From assembly GCF_040515995.1 (NCBI RefSeq), contig NZ_CP159485.1:1426001-1490000 (forward strand): a DNA stretch of 64,000 nt, given 5' to 3'. The DNA comes from Proteinivorax hydrogeniformans. Lineage in GTDB: Bacteria > Bacillota > Proteinivoracia > Proteinivoracales > Proteinivoracaceae. How positions within the stretch are numbered: position 1 is the stretch's first letter; each line of letters starts with the position of its first letter. Shown here one piece after another: positions 24,159 to 34,174 of the stretch. The position numbers were made by a program, and so were the translations under genes. The notes beneath the pieces are model-generated. The model searched no databases and was not told the DNA's origin. It saw only the letters and a list, made by a program, of their open reading frames with translations.

Positions 24159-26271
24159 AGTTTTCTTTATTTTGTTGTTGGTCTTCTTTGAGAAGAGCCT
24201 TTCTAGACAGGTTGATACGTCCCTTTTCATCGATATCAGTAACTTTTACCTCGATTGTATCACCTAGGTTTACAATATCTTCTGTTTTATTTACTCTTTC
24301 TAGATCCAGCTGAGAAATATGGATTAGCCCCTCTTTTCCTGGTAAAACCTCAGCGAAAGCTCCATATTTTTCCACTCTTGTAACTTTTGCTTGATACTTT
24401 TTGCCAACCTCCACTTCAGCAGTTAAATCTTTAATAATTTTTAAAGCTTTATCTCCTGATTCTTGGTCGACAGCAGCGATAAACACCTTGCCATCAGGTT
24501 CTATATCAATCTTGACCCCAGTTTGATCTATGATTTGGTTTATCATTTTACCACCCGGGCCAATTACGTCCCTTATCTTATCAGGGTTAATCTTAAACTG
24601 CATAATCTTAGGTGCATATTTGGATAGTAAGGTATTTGGTTTATCAATTGTTTGCAACATTTTGTCCATAATCTTTAGGTAATTTCTTTTACCTGATTTT
24701 ATAGCACTAGATAGTATGTCTTCATTGATACCTGCTACTTTTATATCCATTTGTAGAGCGGTGATACCATCTTCTGTTCCAGCCACCTTAAAGTCCATAT
24801 CTCCTAAAAAGTCTTCCATTCCCTGTATATCTGTAAGAACTTGATGCTTGTCCTCACCTATTACCAAGCCCATGGCAATGCCTGAGACAGGTTTTTTGAT
24901 AGGCACACCGGCGTGCATTAAAGATAGGGTGCTGGCACATACACTACCCATTGATGATGAACCATTAGATTCTAGAACTTCTGAAACTAAGCGGATTGTG
25001 TAAGGGAAATCCTCCTCAGATGGAATCATTGGTTCTAAAGCCCGTTCTGCTAAGGCACCATGGCCAATTTCTCTTCTACCTGGACCTCTCATAAACCCTG
25101 GTTCTCCAACAGAAAAAGGCGGGAAATTATAGTGATGTATATAACGCTTAGACTCCTCTAAGTCTATTCCATCTAAGATTTGAACATCTCCTAATGGTCC
25201 TAATGTACAAACACTTAGTACTTGAGTTTGTCCTCTTTTAAACAGACCAGAGCCATGAGTTCGAGGTAGTATATCAATCTCACAACTAATCGGTCTTATT
25301 TCATCAGGGTTACGTCCGTCTGGGCGAATACCTTCATTTAATATACTATTTCTTACCTCTTCTTTCACAATTATAGAAATAACTTCGCTAATATCTGCTT
25401 GTTTTTCTTCAAATTGATCGCCATAAAAGCCCTCAAGCGTGGTAAAAACATCATCTTTTACATTGTTAATATTGGTTTCACGCTCAAGCTTATCAAAGGT
25501 CTGAATAGCCTGTTTTAATGGATTGCTAGCAATCTCACGAACTTTTTGGTCAACTTCTTCATCTACTTTATGTAGGTGTACTTCCATCTTTTCTTTGCCA
25601 ATTTCTGCAATTATCTTTTTTTGAAAGCTGACAATATTTTTAATTTCTTCATGAGCTTTCATCAAAGCTTCTAAAATGATATCCTCTGAAACTTCGTTAG
25701 CACCTGCTTCCACCATCATTATTGCTTCTTCAGTTCCTGCTACGGTAAGGTTTAAATCAGTATGCTCTCTTTGCTCAAAAGTAGGGTTTATAACAATTTC
25801 ATTGTTAATTAATCCTACTGAAACAGCACCAACAGGTCCGTCAAAAGGAATATCTGAAATGCATAATGCTATAGAAGCACCGTTAATTGCTGTAATCTCT
25901 GGCAAATTATCTTGATCTACAGACATAACAGTACAAACTACATGGACCGCATTTCTAAAACCTTCTGGAAATAATGGTCTAAGTGGCCTATCAGTTAACC
26001 TCGCAGCTAAAACAGCTTTTTCTGATGGCCTACCTTCTCTTTTGATAAACCCTCCAGGGATTTTTCCAACAGCATAAAGTCTTTCCTCATAATCAACTGT
26101 TAACGGAAAGAAGTTTACACCCTCCTTAGCTTCCTTAGAAGCTGTGGCATTTACCAACACCGAAGTGTCACCGTACTTTAACATTGCAGAACCATTTGCT
26201 TGCTGAGAATACTTTTGGGTTTCTACGACCAACTCTCTCCCAGCAAAATTGTAACTATAAACTTTACTCAT
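24157..26271 (-). CDS. pnp: Polyribonucleotide nucleotidyltransferase (PNPase)
   Basis: About 704 residues, normal length. Phosphorolytic 3'-5' exoribonuclease in mRNA decay. Two RNase PH domains (about 10-230 and 310-545; [26 protein letters not shown]-like block, [26 protein letters not shown] with its catalytic aspartates), an alpha-helical linker, a KH domain ([15 protein letters not shown]) and an S1 domain near the end ([20 protein letters not shown]). Start at ATG 26271, 6 bases past AGGAGG; an ATG two codons earlier directly abuts the SD. A hairpin lies in the leader. Confidence 0.97.
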   Translation of the reverse strand: MSKVYSYNFAGRELVVETQKYSQQANGSAMLKYGDTSVLVNATASKEAKEGVNFFPLTVDYEERLYAVGKIPGGFIKREGRPSEKAVLAARLTDRPLRPLFPEGFRNAVHVVCTVMSVDQDNLPEITAINGASIALCISDIPFDGPVGAVSVGLINNEIVINPTFEQREHTDLNLTVAGTEEAIMMVEAGANEVSEDIILEALMKAHEEIKNIVSFQKKIIAEIGKEKMEVHLHKVDEEVDQKVREIASNPLKQAIQTFDKLERETNINNVKDDVFTTLEGFYGDQFEEKQADISEVISIIVKEEVRNSILNEGIRPDGRNPDEIRPISCEIDILPRTHGSGLFKRGQTQVLSVCTLGPLGDVQILDGIDLEESKRYIHHYNFPPFSVGEPGFMRGPGRREIGHGALAERALEPMIPSEEDFPYTIRLVSEVLESNGSSSMGSVCASTLSLMHAGVPIKKPVSGIAMGLVIGEDKHQVLTDIQGMEDFLGDMDFKVAGTEDGITALQMDIKVAGINEDILSSAIKSGKRNYLKIMDKMLQTIDKPNTLLSKYAPKIMQFKINPDKIRDVIGPGGKMINQIIDQTGVKIDIEPDGKVFIAAVDQESGDKALKIIKDLTAEVEVGKKYQAKVTRVEKYGAFAEVLPGKEGLIHISQLDLERVNKTEDIVNLGDTIEVKVTDIDEKGRINLSRKALLKEDQQQNKEN

Positions 26272-26291
26272 CGTCATCCTCCTTTCAGATA

Positions 26292-26319
26292 ATATTATCC
26301 CTTTTTATAGGAATAATAT
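26292..26319 (-). promoter_or_regulatory. Leader hairpin before pnp
   Basis: ATATTATTCC and GGGATAATAT (minus strand) pair over 10 positions with one G-T, loop TATAAAAA, ending 21 bases before the start codon. It might be a processing site; in Enterobacteria PNPase controls its own mRNA through such a stem, but this is only an analogy. Confidence 0.45.
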
Positions 26320-26347
26320 GCCTTCAACACTATTTTGAATTTACTGA

Positions 26348-26378
26348 ATTAAAAATAAAGCGGGATTAATCCCGCTTT
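26348..26378 (-). terminator. Terminator of rpsO
   Basis: AAAGCGGGAT-TA-ATCCCGCTTT (26357-26378) followed on the minus strand by ATTTTTAATT, 2 bases past the rpsO stop. Confidence 0.92.
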
Positions 26379-26380
26379 AT

Positions 26381-26641
26381 TTACTTTCTAATGTTTAGCT
26401 TTTCGATTAGGGTTCTGTATCTCTCGATATCTTTATCTTTTAAGTAGTTCAAAAGATTACGTCTTTTACCAACCATTTTTAGAAGTCCTCTTCTAGAATG
26501 GAAATCTTTTTTATGAGTTTTAAAATGATCGTTTAGTTGGTTAATTCTGTGAGTTAATACAGCGATTTGTACCTCTGGAGAACCAGTGTCTCCCTCATGA
26601 GTTTTAAACTCTTCGATTACTTTTTGTTTATCAAAAGTCAT
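26381..26641 (-). CDS. rpsO: 30S ribosomal protein S15
   Basis: 86 residues after processing of the family's standard length. [19 protein letters not shown] and [20 protein letters not shown] are the 16S-rRNA-binding blocks. SD AGGAGGTG precedes the ATG. It has its own promoter inside the gap after ribF and a leader of about 75 bases in which S15 might act on its own mRNA. Confidence 0.98.
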   Translation of the reverse strand: MTFDKQKVIEEFKTHEGDTGSPEVQIAVLTHRINQLNDHFKTHKKDFHSRRGLLKMVGKRRNLLNYLKDKDIERYRTLIEKLNIRK

Positions 26642-26719
26642 TGTTTCACCTCCTAAAATTTCTCCATTAGCCCAGTGTACCGTCGGTGAGTCGATAAACA
26701 GAGCGTAAGGAACTTAACA
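26642..26719 (-). promoter_or_regulatory. Possible autoregulatory leader of rpsO
   Basis: About 75 bases between the predicted start point and the rpsO ATG, with a small ACCGACGGT hairpin and GGCTAATGGAG before the SD. Leaders bound by S15 are known in several bacteria, but I cannot match a consensus by eye. Confidence 0.3.
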
Positions 26720-26725
26720 ATAAAA

Positions 26726-26754
26726 AGTTTATCATATTTCTACCCAAATGTAAA
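26726..26754 (-). promoter_or_regulatory. Sigma-A promoter for rpsO
   Basis: Minus strand TTTACA (26754-26749), 17-base spacer, TGA-TAAACT (extended -10; hexamer 26731-26726). It begins 7 bases past the ribF stop. Confidence 0.75.
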
Positions 26755-26760
26755 GAATTA

Positions 26761-27669
26761 CTATGTTAGAATCCTTCTGGCATCCTTTATATCGTTATTT
26801 ACTTGATTTATTAACTCTATTTTATTTTCAAAGTTTTGTTCACTTCTTAAAAATTTAACTAAACTTATACATACCATTTTCCCATATAAAGTCTTTTCTA
26901 AATCGAAGATATGAACTTCCACACCATACTTATTGTTTCCTATAGTTGGCTTTGTGCCGAAGTTGGCCACCCCAGAAAAAGTTTTGCCATCCACCTTAAC
27001 TTTAACAGCATATACACCATTTTTAGGGTATAAAGTGTTGCTATTAAGATAGAAGTTAGCAGTGGGAAAACCCATTTTCTTTCCCAAACCTAAACCACTA
27101 ACCACAATCCCGGAATATATCGGATATTCTCCAGCTACATTATAGAATAATTGAATATCCCCATCTAATAAAGCTTTCCTAAGTAAAGTGCTTGATGCTA
27201 CAACATTGTCAAAAGTTACTGCATCCAAAACTTCTGTATTAAACTCTGAATACTTCTTTAAAAATTTGGCGTTTCCTTCGCCATTTCTTCCAAAGCAAAA
27301 ATCATATCCTATAACTAGTCCTTTACATTTAAGTTTGTTAATCAAAATTTCTTGCACAAATTTTTTAGGCGAATAACCAGCAAAATCCTTAGTAAATGGA
27401 ATAATTATCAAGTAGTCTACTTCCGTTTTCTTTAGTTTCTCCACTTTTATCTCTATGGGGTTAATCACTTTAAAATCAGGAACAAAAAGCGACTGAGGAT
27501 GGGGAAAAAAAGAGATTATAACTGAACTGCCTCCAGAGCTTTTTGCTTTTTCCTTAACCTTTTCCACTAATTGTTTATGACCCTTATGGTAACCATCAAA
27601 GTTACCTATTGTAACAAAAGAACTCCCTTGAATTAGTTTGATTTTTTCTAAGCCAAATATAACTTCCAT
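26761..27669 (-). CDS. ribF: Bifunctional riboflavin kinase / FAD synthetase
   Basis: 302 residues. The N-terminal FAD synthetase is a nucleotidyltransferase: FVTIGNFDGYHKGHKQLV with the HxGH-type motif, FFPHPQ, VIGYDFCFGRNGEG and the ISSTLLR-like SSTLLRKAL. The C-terminal flavokinase starts near 185 (GKKMGFPTANF, GVYAVKV, NFGTKPT). It makes FMN and FAD from riboflavin. Last gene of the nusA operon, 14 bases after truB. Confidence 0.95.
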   Translation of the reverse strand: MEVIFGLEKIKLIQGSSFVTIGNFDGYHKGHKQLVEKVKEKAKSSGGSSVIISFFPHPQSLFVPDFKVINPIEIKVEKLKKTEVDYLIIIPFTKDFAGYSPKKFVQEILINKLKCKGLVIGYDFCFGRNGEGNAKFLKKYSEFNTEVLDAVTFDNVVASSTLLRKALLDGDIQLFYNVAGEYPIYSGIVVSGLGLGKKMGFPTANFYLNSNTLYPKNGVYAVKVKVDGKTFSGVANFGTKPTIGNNKYGVEVHIFDLEKTLYGKMVCISLVKFLRSEQNFENKIELINQVNNDIKDARRILT

Positions 27670-27683
27670 TTCACCCGCTCCTC

Positions 27684-28553
27684 TTAAGCATAAACTTTAG
27701 TAGGTTTAAGGCTACCTCTTGCTGAATTAGCTAGTGCCAAAAAATCACCTTGCCTATTGTAAAGTCTTACTGTTCCTTCTACTTCAGTATCTATATTAAC
27801 CTTCCTACCGTGGATAATTGCTTGACTGCTATCATCATCTAAAGTTAGTTTAGGAAACTTTACTAACACCGTGTCTAATGGAAAAAGCATTTCCGGCACT
27901 TTGTCCTTTTCGATTTGTGATAGAGGAGTTGCTGTCTCAATATTAAAAGGTCCAACTTTTGTTCTTAGTAAAAAAGACATTAAACCACCATACCCAACTA
28001 CGTCACCGATATCTGTACAAAGCGATCTTATATAAGTGCCCTTTGAACAAGTCACATCAATATAAAACTTATCCTGTTTAAAGGGGGTGTCAATCAACTC
28101 TATTTTATATACCTGCACCTTCCTAGTTGGCACCTCTACCTCTTTTCCTTGACGATAATACTCATAAAGCTTCTTGCCTTTAACCTTAATAGCTGATGCC
28201 ATTGGTGGCGTTTGTGTTATTTCACCAACAAAACCATTTAAAATTTCTGTTAGAGCATTTCTTTCTAAACTAAAATCTTTTGGCAGTTCTTGTTTTGTTA
28301 CGTTTCCGTATAAATCGCCAGTGTCAGATTTTTCACCTAAGGTTACCTCAGCTCTGTAAACTTTATCAAAATCCATGACATACTGACTGACCCGTGTCGC
28401 TTTGCCAATACAGATAGGCAGCACACCAGCAGCATTAGGGTCTAATGTACCGGTGTGCCCTATTTTTTTAATTCCTAATTTTTTTCTTAGTTCAGCCACT
28501 ACCTGATGAGATGTTTTACCAGGGGGCTTTAAAACATTTATAATACCATCCAT
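27684..28553 (-). CDS. truB: tRNA pseudouridine(55) synthase
   Basis: 289 residues. GIINVLKPPGKTSHQVV at the start and GHTGTLDPNAAGVLPICIGKATR, which carries the catalytic Asp (about 38), identify TruB. It makes pseudouridine 55 in the T loop of tRNAs. KGTYIRSLCTDIG and a C-terminal PUA-like part (about 235-289) follow. The ATG comes 1 base after the nrnA stop. Confidence 0.97.
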   Translation of the reverse strand: MDGIINVLKPPGKTSHQVVAELRKKLGIKKIGHTGTLDPNAAGVLPICIGKATRVSQYVMDFDKVYRAEVTLGEKSDTGDLYGNVTKQELPKDFSLERNALTEILNGFVGEITQTPPMASAIKVKGKKLYEYYRQGKEVEVPTRKVQVYKIELIDTPFKQDKFYIDVTCSKGTYIRSLCTDIGDVVGYGGLMSFLLRTKVGPFNIETATPLSQIEKDKVPEMLFPLDTVLVKFPKLTLDDDSSQAIIHGRKVNIDTEVEGTVRLYNRQGDFLALANSARGSLKPTKVYA

Positions 28554-28554
28554 A

Positions 28555-29523
28555 TTAGAGATTAATCTTCCCTTCTACAACTTTTATAACGTCTGCTAAA
28601 ATTTCACCGGGATCGTCATTTTTAAGGCTAAAACCTGCGGCCTTTTTATGACCCCCTCCTCCGTAGTAGCGACAAATCTCTCCGACATCAGCATCTCCAG
28701 TGGATCTAAAGCTAAACTTCATAAAATCACCTTCACATTTTACCAAGATAGCAATCTTCACACCTTCAATATTTCGTAAATAATCAACTAAGTCATCTGT
28801 CTGCTGGAAATCTGCCATCCCATGAGACAAAAGGTCATCTATGGTTACTGTAAGAACTGCAATGGTACTATCGTTATAGACCTTAATTTTATTTAAGAAT
28901 GATGATAAGAATTTATAATAGTTTAGACTTTTTTTCTCTAAGTTTTGTTTAAATATAGAGGGATTTACTCCTGTTTCCAATAATTCTCCTGCTATAACAT
29001 GAGTTTTTGGACTAGTGTTCTCATAGCAGAAGAAACCAGAATCAGTGACAATACCTAGGTATAGACAGTTAGCCATCTCTAAAGTCAAGGGAATATCCAA
29101 AGCCTTTAAGATATCATAGACAAGCTCTGCAGTTGCAACTTTAGATTCATCTAGGTAGTTTATGTTGGCAAAGCTTGTGTTTTTAGGATGATGATCAATA
29201 TTTATAGAGGTAGTAAAGGAGGATAGCTCAATTCCCTGTTCTAAAATTCTTTGTTCATCACTGCAGTCTAAGACAATTAGACAGCTTTTATGGTTAGTCG
29301 GTTTGTCAGATGAGATCAGGCTCATTTCATCTAAAAACAGAAACTGTTTAGGGACAGTTTCATTACAATATAATGAAACTGTTTTCCCTAAAAATTTCAA
29401 ACCTAAACCTAAAGCAACCATCGAACCAAGACAATCGCCATCAGGCCCGGGATGTCCAACTAGAGTAAATTCTTTTTGATCCCTTATTGTATTTAGTAAT
29501 GCTTTGAAATTACTTGCCATCAT
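28555..29523 (-). CDS. nrnA: DHH-family oligoribonuclease / pAp phosphatase (NrnA-like)
   Basis: About 322 residues. DHH phosphoesterase motifs: GHPGPDGDCLGSM near the start, VLDCSD, INIDHHPKN (about 107) and a DHHA1 domain with GGGGHKKAAGF near residue 300. The family degrades nanoRNA and dephosphorylates pAp. The start is one of two adjacent ATGs at 29523/29520; both lie within the end of rbfA, which overlaps by 14 bases. Confidence 0.92.
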   Translation of the reverse strand: MMASNFKALLNTIRDQKEFTLVGHPGPDGDCLGSMVALGLGLKFLGKTVSLYCNETVPKQFLFLDEMSLISSDKPTNHKSCLIVLDCSDEQRILEQGIELSSFTTSINIDHHPKNTSFANINYLDESKVATAELVYDILKALDIPLTLEMANCLYLGIVTDSGFFCYENTSPKTHVIAGELLETGVNPSIFKQNLEKKSLNYYKFLSSFLNKIKVYNDSTIAVLTVTIDDLLSHGMADFQQTDDLVDYLRNIEGVKIAILVKCEGDFMKFSFRSTGDADVGEICRYYGGGGHKKAAGFSLKNDDPGEILADVIKVVEGKINL

Positions 29524-29857
29524 TAATGTCCCTAAGAAGCTTATCAATTTTATTTCCATACTCTAAAGAATGATCAAACTTAAAAGATAGCTCTGGCACA
29601 TGTCTTACTTTCAAACGTTTACCTAGCTCTGATCTGATGAAGCCTTTGGCTTTTTCCACTCCTTTGAGCGTGTCAGTTTTTTCCTGCTCTGTCCCATAAA
29701 CTGTGAAATAAATTGTACATTCTCTCAGATCATTAGTAACATCTACGCTTGTAATGGTTAAAAAACCTACTCGTGGATCTTTTAAACGTTTTTGAAATAT
29801 ATCGTTGGTCTCAATCTTAATAGCCTCTGCAAGCTTTATCGCTCTTTGTTGAGACAT
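29510..29857 (-). CDS. rbfA: 30S ribosome-binding factor
   Basis: About 115 residues, the normal size. KH-like fold with FQKRLKDPRVGFLTITSVDVT and YFTVYG in place. It assists late 16S rRNA maturation and cold adaptation. Start at ATG 29857, 6 bases past GAGGTG; the longer reading upstream runs into infB. It lies between infB and nrnA as in most Firmicutes. Confidence 0.94.
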   Translation of the reverse strand: MSQQRAIKLAEAIKIETNDIFQKRLKDPRVGFLTITSVDVTNDLRECTIYFTVYGTEQEKTDTLKGVEKAKGFIRSELGKRLKVRHVPELSFKFDHSLEYGNKIDKLLRDINDGK

Positions 29858-29870
29858 ATTCATCACCTCG

Positions 29871-31943
29871 TTAAACTGGTTTGACTTCCTCTTCAGTGAA
29901 ACATTCAACAATATCTCCATCTTTGACATCATTGAAGTTCTCTAATAATATACCGCACTCGTAACCTGTGCTTACTTCCTTAACGTCATCTTTAAAACGC
30001 TTAAGAGTGTCTAATTTTCCTTCATATATTACAATGCCGTCTCTTATTAATCTTACACCATAGTTTTTAACCATTTTACCTTCAAGAATATAGCTTCCAG
30101 CTATGGTTCCAATTTTTGATGCTTTAAAAGTTTGCCTAACTTCAGCTTTTCCTACAAACACTTCTTCAAACTCGGGTTCTAAAAGACCCAGCATTGCTTT
30201 TTTCACATCTTCTATTGCATCATAGATTATTCTATATAATCTAAGGTCAACACCATCTTTTTTGGCAGCCTTTTGAGCACTAGAATCCGGTCTAACATTA
30301 AACCCTATAATAATTGCCGACGAAGCAGATGCTAACATTACATCATTTTCTGTTATTGCGCCCACTCCAGTGTGTATTACTCTAACATTTACATTTTCGT
30401 CAGAAAGCTTTTCTAAAGAATGTTTAATAGCTTCAGACGAACCTTGTACGTCCGCTTTGACGATTATATTTAGATCTTTAATTTGACCTTCTTGGATAGA
30501 CTTAAATAAATCATCTAAAGAAACTGCTGAGCTATTTTTCATAAGGTCACTTTTATCTTTATCAAGTTTTTGCTGAGCTAGATTACGAGCATTTTTATCA
30601 TTTTCCATAGCTCTGAAATTTTCACCGGCTTGCGGTGCCTCTGAAAGGCCTAGGATTTCTACAGGGGTCGATGGCTTTGCCTTTTTTATTTGCTTGCCTT
30701 TATCATTAATCATAGCTCTCACTTTACCAAATGCAGTTCCACTAACTATGGAATCACCAACAGATAATGTTCCCCTTCTTACTAGCACTGTAGCTACGGG
30801 GCCTCTACCCTTATCCAGCTTAGATTCAATAACTGTACCACTTGCTAATGCATTAGGATTTGCCTTTAGCTCCTGCATTTCAGAAACTAAAGTAACCATT
30901 TCAAGCAAGTTATCGATACCTTCGCCTTTTAGCGCAGATAGCTCAGCAAATACTGTTTCGCCACCCCAATCTTCAGGAACTAAATTATAGTTGGTTAGCT
31001 CTTGCTTTATTTTTTCAACATTGGCATTTGGTCTATCAATCTTATTAACAGCCACTATGATAGGAACCCCAGCTGCTTTTGCATGGTTTATTGCCTCTAC
31101 AGTTTGAGGCATGACGCCATCATCCGCTGCTACTACCAAAATTGCAATATCTGTAACTTGTGCTCCTCTTGCCCTCATCGCTGTAAAAGCGGCATGGCCT
31201 GGTGTATCGATAAAAGTTATTTTACTATCATTAACTCTTACTTGATATGCACCAATATGCTGTGTAATTCCACCAGCTTCACCTGTAGTAACTTTTGTAT
31301 TTCTAATTGAGTCAAGAAGGGTTGTCTTTCCATGGTCAACATGCCCTAGTACTGTAACTACTGGTGAACGTGGCTTTAAATCTTCAGCCTTATCATCAAA
31401 TTCCAACTTATCTTCTTGCTCATCATCTTCAGACTTAGTTTCAACTGATGCTCCGTACTCTAGAGCAACTAGCTCTACTGTATCTTTGTCTAAAGACTGG
31501 TTTACTGAGGCCATAACACCTAAGCCCATTAACTTTTTTATTATGTCTGTAGAACTTACATCTATTTGTTCTGCTAACTCAGCTACTGTAATGCTATCAT
31601 TTGATAAAATTATTTTATTATTCATTTGATCATCCTTTGTTGACTGTGATTGTTGTTTATTATTTTGTTTTTTGCTTCTTTTTTTGTTCTTTTTCTTCTT
31701 TGTTTTTGTCTTTTTCTCTTCTTTTTCTAAGTCCTGCTCGTTACCTTCTATAGGACTTTCTTCCGAAGACTTGTCTTCTTTGTCATTGGTAAATAGGTTA
31801 AAAACTTCTTCAACCTCTTGCTCCGACAAAGTGCTCATATGATTTGACACTTCTAATTTTGAACCTTTCAATTGCTCAATTAGCTCTTTACTTGTTATAG
31901 ATAAATCCTTAGCTACTTCATACACTCTATACTTTTTTGTCAT
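29871..31943 (-). CDS. infB: Translation initiation factor IF-2
   Basis: 690 residues. An N-terminal IF2 domain ([22 protein letters not shown]), a Lys/Glu-rich charged linker (about 55-105), a second IF2N copy (about 110-165), then the GTPase with [17 protein letters not shown] and NKID, followed by domains II to IV. It brings initiator tRNA to the 30S subunit. The linker is short compared with that of Enterobacteria, as usual for Clostridia. Confidence 0.97.
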   Translation of the reverse strand: MTKKYRVYEVAKDLSITSKELIEQLKGSKLEVSNHMSTLSEQEVEEVFNLFTNDKEDKSSEESPIEGNEQDLEKEEKKTKTKKKKNKKRSKKQNNKQQSQSTKDDQMNNKIILSNDSITVAELAEQIDVSSTDIIKKLMGLGVMASVNQSLDKDTVELVALEYGASVETKSEDDEQEDKLEFDDKAEDLKPRSPVVTVLGHVDHGKTTLLDSIRNTKVTTGEAGGITQHIGAYQVRVNDSKITFIDTPGHAAFTAMRARGAQVTDIAILVVAADDGVMPQTVEAINHAKAAGVPIIVAVNKIDRPNANVEKIKQELTNYNLVPEDWGGETVFAELSALKGEGIDNLLEMVTLVSEMQELKANPNALASGTVIESKLDKGRGPVATVLVRRGTLSVGDSIVSGTAFGKVRAMINDKGKQIKKAKPSTPVEILGLSEAPQAGENFRAMENDKNARNLAQQKLDKDKSDLMKNSSAVSLDDLFKSIQEGQIKDLNIIVKADVQGSSEAIKHSLEKLSDENVNVRVIHTGVGAITENDVMLASASSAIIIGFNVRPDSSAQKAAKKDGVDLRLYRIIYDAIEDVKKAMLGLLEPEFEEVFVGKAEVRQTFKASKIGTIAGSYILEGKMVKNYGVRLIRDGIVIYEGKLDTLKRFKDDVKEVSTGYECGILLENFNDVKDGDIVECFTEEEVKPV

Positions 31944-31961
31944 AATAAAACCCCCATTATT

Positions 31962-32264
31962 CTACTCTATATTTCCACCATCCCATTTTTTTAATATTGC
32001 TTTTGCAAACCCTTCATCAGCTGTAGACACAACACTAACATCACCTTTTCCTAGAGCATTTCCTAGTTCTTTTCGGCTATATTCTTCAATGATGGGAATA
32101 TTTTTCGCACTTGCCTTTGTATAAAACTTATCTTTGGTATTATTGCTAGTATCTTTTGTTATAATAACCAATCTTGCTTTATCAGCCTTTATACTTTTTT
32201 CAACTGCTGTACTTCCTAAGTTCAATTTACCAGCTTTTCTTGCAAATCCTAATAAGCTAATCAC
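31962..32264 (-). CDS. YlxQ-type L7Ae-family RNA-binding protein
   Basis: 100 residues. LLGFARKAGKLNLGSTAVEKSI and RLVIITKDTSNNTK are the L7Ae/L30e core; these proteins bind kink-turn RNA. Function in the nusA operon is unclear. It overlaps the end of the ylxR-like gene by 8 bases. Confidence 0.9.
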   Translation of the reverse strand: MISLLGFARKAGKLNLGSTAVEKSIKADKARLVIITKDTSNNTKDKFYTKASAKNIPIIEEYSRKELGNALGKGDVSVVSTADEGFAKAILKKWDGGNIE

Positions 32265-32520
32265 TTAGTCTATCCTCAAGGGATTGATATACTTGATGAG
32301 GCACAGCAGTTTTTAAAGCTTTGTCAAGCCTTTTAGATTTATACGCTTTTTTAAAACAATCGATTTCCGGGCAAATATATGCACCTCTACCTGGCTTTTT
32401 TCCTGTTGGATCGATAGTTATATCACCTTCTTGGGGTTTAACTACCCGAATGAATTCTTTTTTTGACTTCATCTCCTGACAACCTACACACATCCGTTGG
32501 GGAATTTTTTTCTTCTTCAT
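32257..32520 (-). CDS. YlxR-family RNA-binding protein (RNase P modulator RnpM type)
   Basis: 87 residues. RMCVGCQEMKSKKEFIRVV and GRGAYICPEIDCFKKA are the DUF448/YlxR blocks with paired cysteines CVGC. Members bind RNA; in Bacillus an interaction with RNase P has been reported. Position between nusA and infB is the standard one. Confidence 0.92.
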   Translation of the reverse strand: MKKKKIPQRMCVGCQEMKSKKEFIRVVKPQEGDITIDPTGKKPGRGAYICPEIDCFKKAYKSKRLDKALKTAVPHQVYQSLEDRLSD

Positions 32521-32542
32521 TGGAAAAGCACCACCTTAAAAA

Positions 32543-33583
32543 CTACTCTTCTAGTTGACTTTCACATTTTATATCAATTTTCCAACCTGTCAGCTTAGCT
32601 GCTAGCCTGGCATTTTGCCCTTCCTTACCGATCGCTAAAGAAAGTTGATCATCAGGCACAATCACCCTACTCACCTTTTCATTTTCATTAGGTACTACAT
32701 CCAAAACTTTTGCTGGACTTAAAGCCTGAGATATGTACTCTTTTGGATCGTCACTATACTTAATTATGTCGATTTTTTCACCTCTAAGCTCAGACACTAT
32801 AGCCTGAACTCTCATGCCCTTAGGGCCTACACAAGCCCCTACAGGATCGACATCAGGATTTGACGATGCAACCGCTATCTTAGAACGATATCCTGCTTCT
32901 CTAGAAACAGTTATAACGTCAATAATTCCATCGAAAATTTCAGGTACTTCCTTTTCAAACAACCTTTTTACCAATCCAGGATGACTTCTTGAAACAAAAA
33001 TTTGCGGCCCCTTAGAGGAGTTTTTTACCTCTAAAACATAAGCTTTGATATTTTGGTTCATAACATATTCTTCGCCATCTATTTGTTCCGCTGGTGGGAG
33101 AATCGCCTCTGTCTTTCCTAGATTTATGAAAACATTTTTTTGTTCTATCCGCTGAATAAGACCAGAAACTATATCCTCTTCACGGTCCACAAACTCTTCA
33201 TATACTATTGTTCTTTCAGCTTCCCTTAACCTTTGAACTACAACTTGTTTTGCTGTTTGAGCTGCTATTCTTCCATACTTTTTAGGGGTCACGTCAAGTT
33301 CCATTTTGTGACCAATTTCCGCCAGCTTAGAAATTTTGCGTGCATCCTGCAGTGCAATTTCTAAGTTTTGATTTTCCACAACTTCAACAACCTCTTTTGT
33401 TGCAATCAACTTAACAATGCCATCTTCTTTGTTGATTTTTACTGTAACGTTGTCAACGTTACCATAATCCTTTTTATAAGCAGCTAATAGTGCAGCTTCT
33501 AACGCATCATACATTACTTCTTCTTTAACACCTTTTTCTCTAACAATATCCGTGATTGCTTGTAAAAACTCATTACTGTCCAA
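32543..33583 (-). CDS. nusA: Transcription termination/antitermination factor NusA
   Basis: About 346 residues. N-terminal RNA-polymerase-binding domain (about 1-130), S1 domain (about 132-200, SGLIQRIEQKNVFINLG), two KH domains (GACVGPKGMRVQAIVSEL; LSLAIGKEGQNARLAAKLTGW). No acidic repeats at the end, as usual for Gram-positives. Start: the frame opens with GTG inside the SD; a TTG at 33583, 8 bases past AGGAGG, gives the family N terminus (M)DSNEFLQAI and is used. Confidence 0.96.
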   Translation of the reverse strand: MDSNEFLQAITDIVREKGVKEEVMYDALEAALLAAYKKDYGNVDNVTVKINKEDGIVKLIATKEVVEVVENQNLEIALQDARKISKLAEIGHKMELDVTPKKYGRIAAQTAKQVVVQRLREAERTIVYEEFVDREEDIVSGLIQRIEQKNVFINLGKTEAILPPAEQIDGEEYVMNQNIKAYVLEVKNSSKGPQIFVSRSHPGLVKRLFEKEVPEIFDGIIDVITVSREAGYRSKIAVASSNPDVDPVGACVGPKGMRVQAIVSELRGEKIDIIKYSDDPKEYISQALSPAKVLDVVPNENEKVSRVIVPDDQLSLAIGKEGQNARLAAKLTGWKIDIKCESQLEE

Positions 33584-33596
33584 ACCGGACACCTCC

Positions 33597-34064
33597 TTAA
33601 AACTTTATTGTTAACTTAACGTTTGCTACTTCATTAAAGTCTAGGACAAACTTTTCTTCCTTGTCTTCATCATAGATGTGAATTTCATCGTCGAAAAGTC
33701 CTTCCAGCGTACCAACAAAAACTTTTTTCCCGCCGATTTTTTTATAGGTCTTAACCTGAACTAAATGGCCTTTAAAGCGCGAAAAATCCTCAGGTTTTTT
33801 TAAGGGTCGGTCTAATCCGGGTGAAGAGACTTCCAAAAAGTACTGTTCTTTTATGGGGTCAGCTTCATCTAAGAAGGTGCTTATCTTCTCATTAACTTTT
33901 GCACAATCTTCTGTAGTTAGTTCACCTTCTAAGTTTTCAATAAAGATACGCAAATAGCTAAAACCGCTCTCTTTAACTAATTGAACGTCTACAAGGTCAA
34001 GACCTAGTTCTTTAACTACCATTTGTGTATAAGAAGCTACCTGGCTTAATACATCTTTTTTCAT
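33597..34064 (-). CDS. rimP: Ribosome maturation factor RimP
   Basis: 155 residues. LGLDLVDVQLVKESGFSYLR, then EDCAKVNEKIS and LEVSSPGLDRPL, the hallmark of RimP. Needed for 30S assembly. First gene of the nusA operon behind the promoter and the leader hairpin at 34095-34122; SD AAGAGGTG precedes the ATG. Confidence 0.96.
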   Translation of the reverse strand: MKKDVLSQVASYTQMVVKELGLDLVDVQLVKESGFSYLRIFIENLEGELTTEDCAKVNEKISTFLDEADPIKEQYFLEVSSPGLDRPLKKPEDFSRFKGHLVQVKTYKKIGGKKVFVGTLEGLFDDEIHIYDEDKEEKFVLDFNEVANVKLTIKF

Positions 34065-34094
34065 TTTTTGTTCACCTCTTAATGTTTCTTATAT

Positions 34095-34122
34095 AACAAT
34101 AAAGAGTGGGGATGCCCCACTC
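34095..34122 (-). terminator. Leader hairpin of the rimP-nusA operon, probable attenuator
   Basis: On the minus strand GAGTGGGG-CAT-CCCCACTC, an 8-bp GC-rich stem, then TTTATTGTT, a broken U-tract. It lies between the operon's promoter and the rimP start, so it can act as an attenuator rather than a simple polC terminator. See findings. Confidence 0.7.
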
Positions 34123-34140
34123 ATACAGTACTCCTATAAA

Positions 34141-34169
34141 ATTGTACCATTTTTTAGGGAGCATTGCAA
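34141..34169 (-). promoter_or_regulatory. Sigma-A promoter of the rimP-nusA-infB operon
   Basis: Minus strand TTGCAA (34169-34164), 17-base spacer, TACAAT (34146-34141). It begins a few bases past the polC stop at 34175. Confidence 0.8.
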
Positions 34170-34174
34170 CTGAG

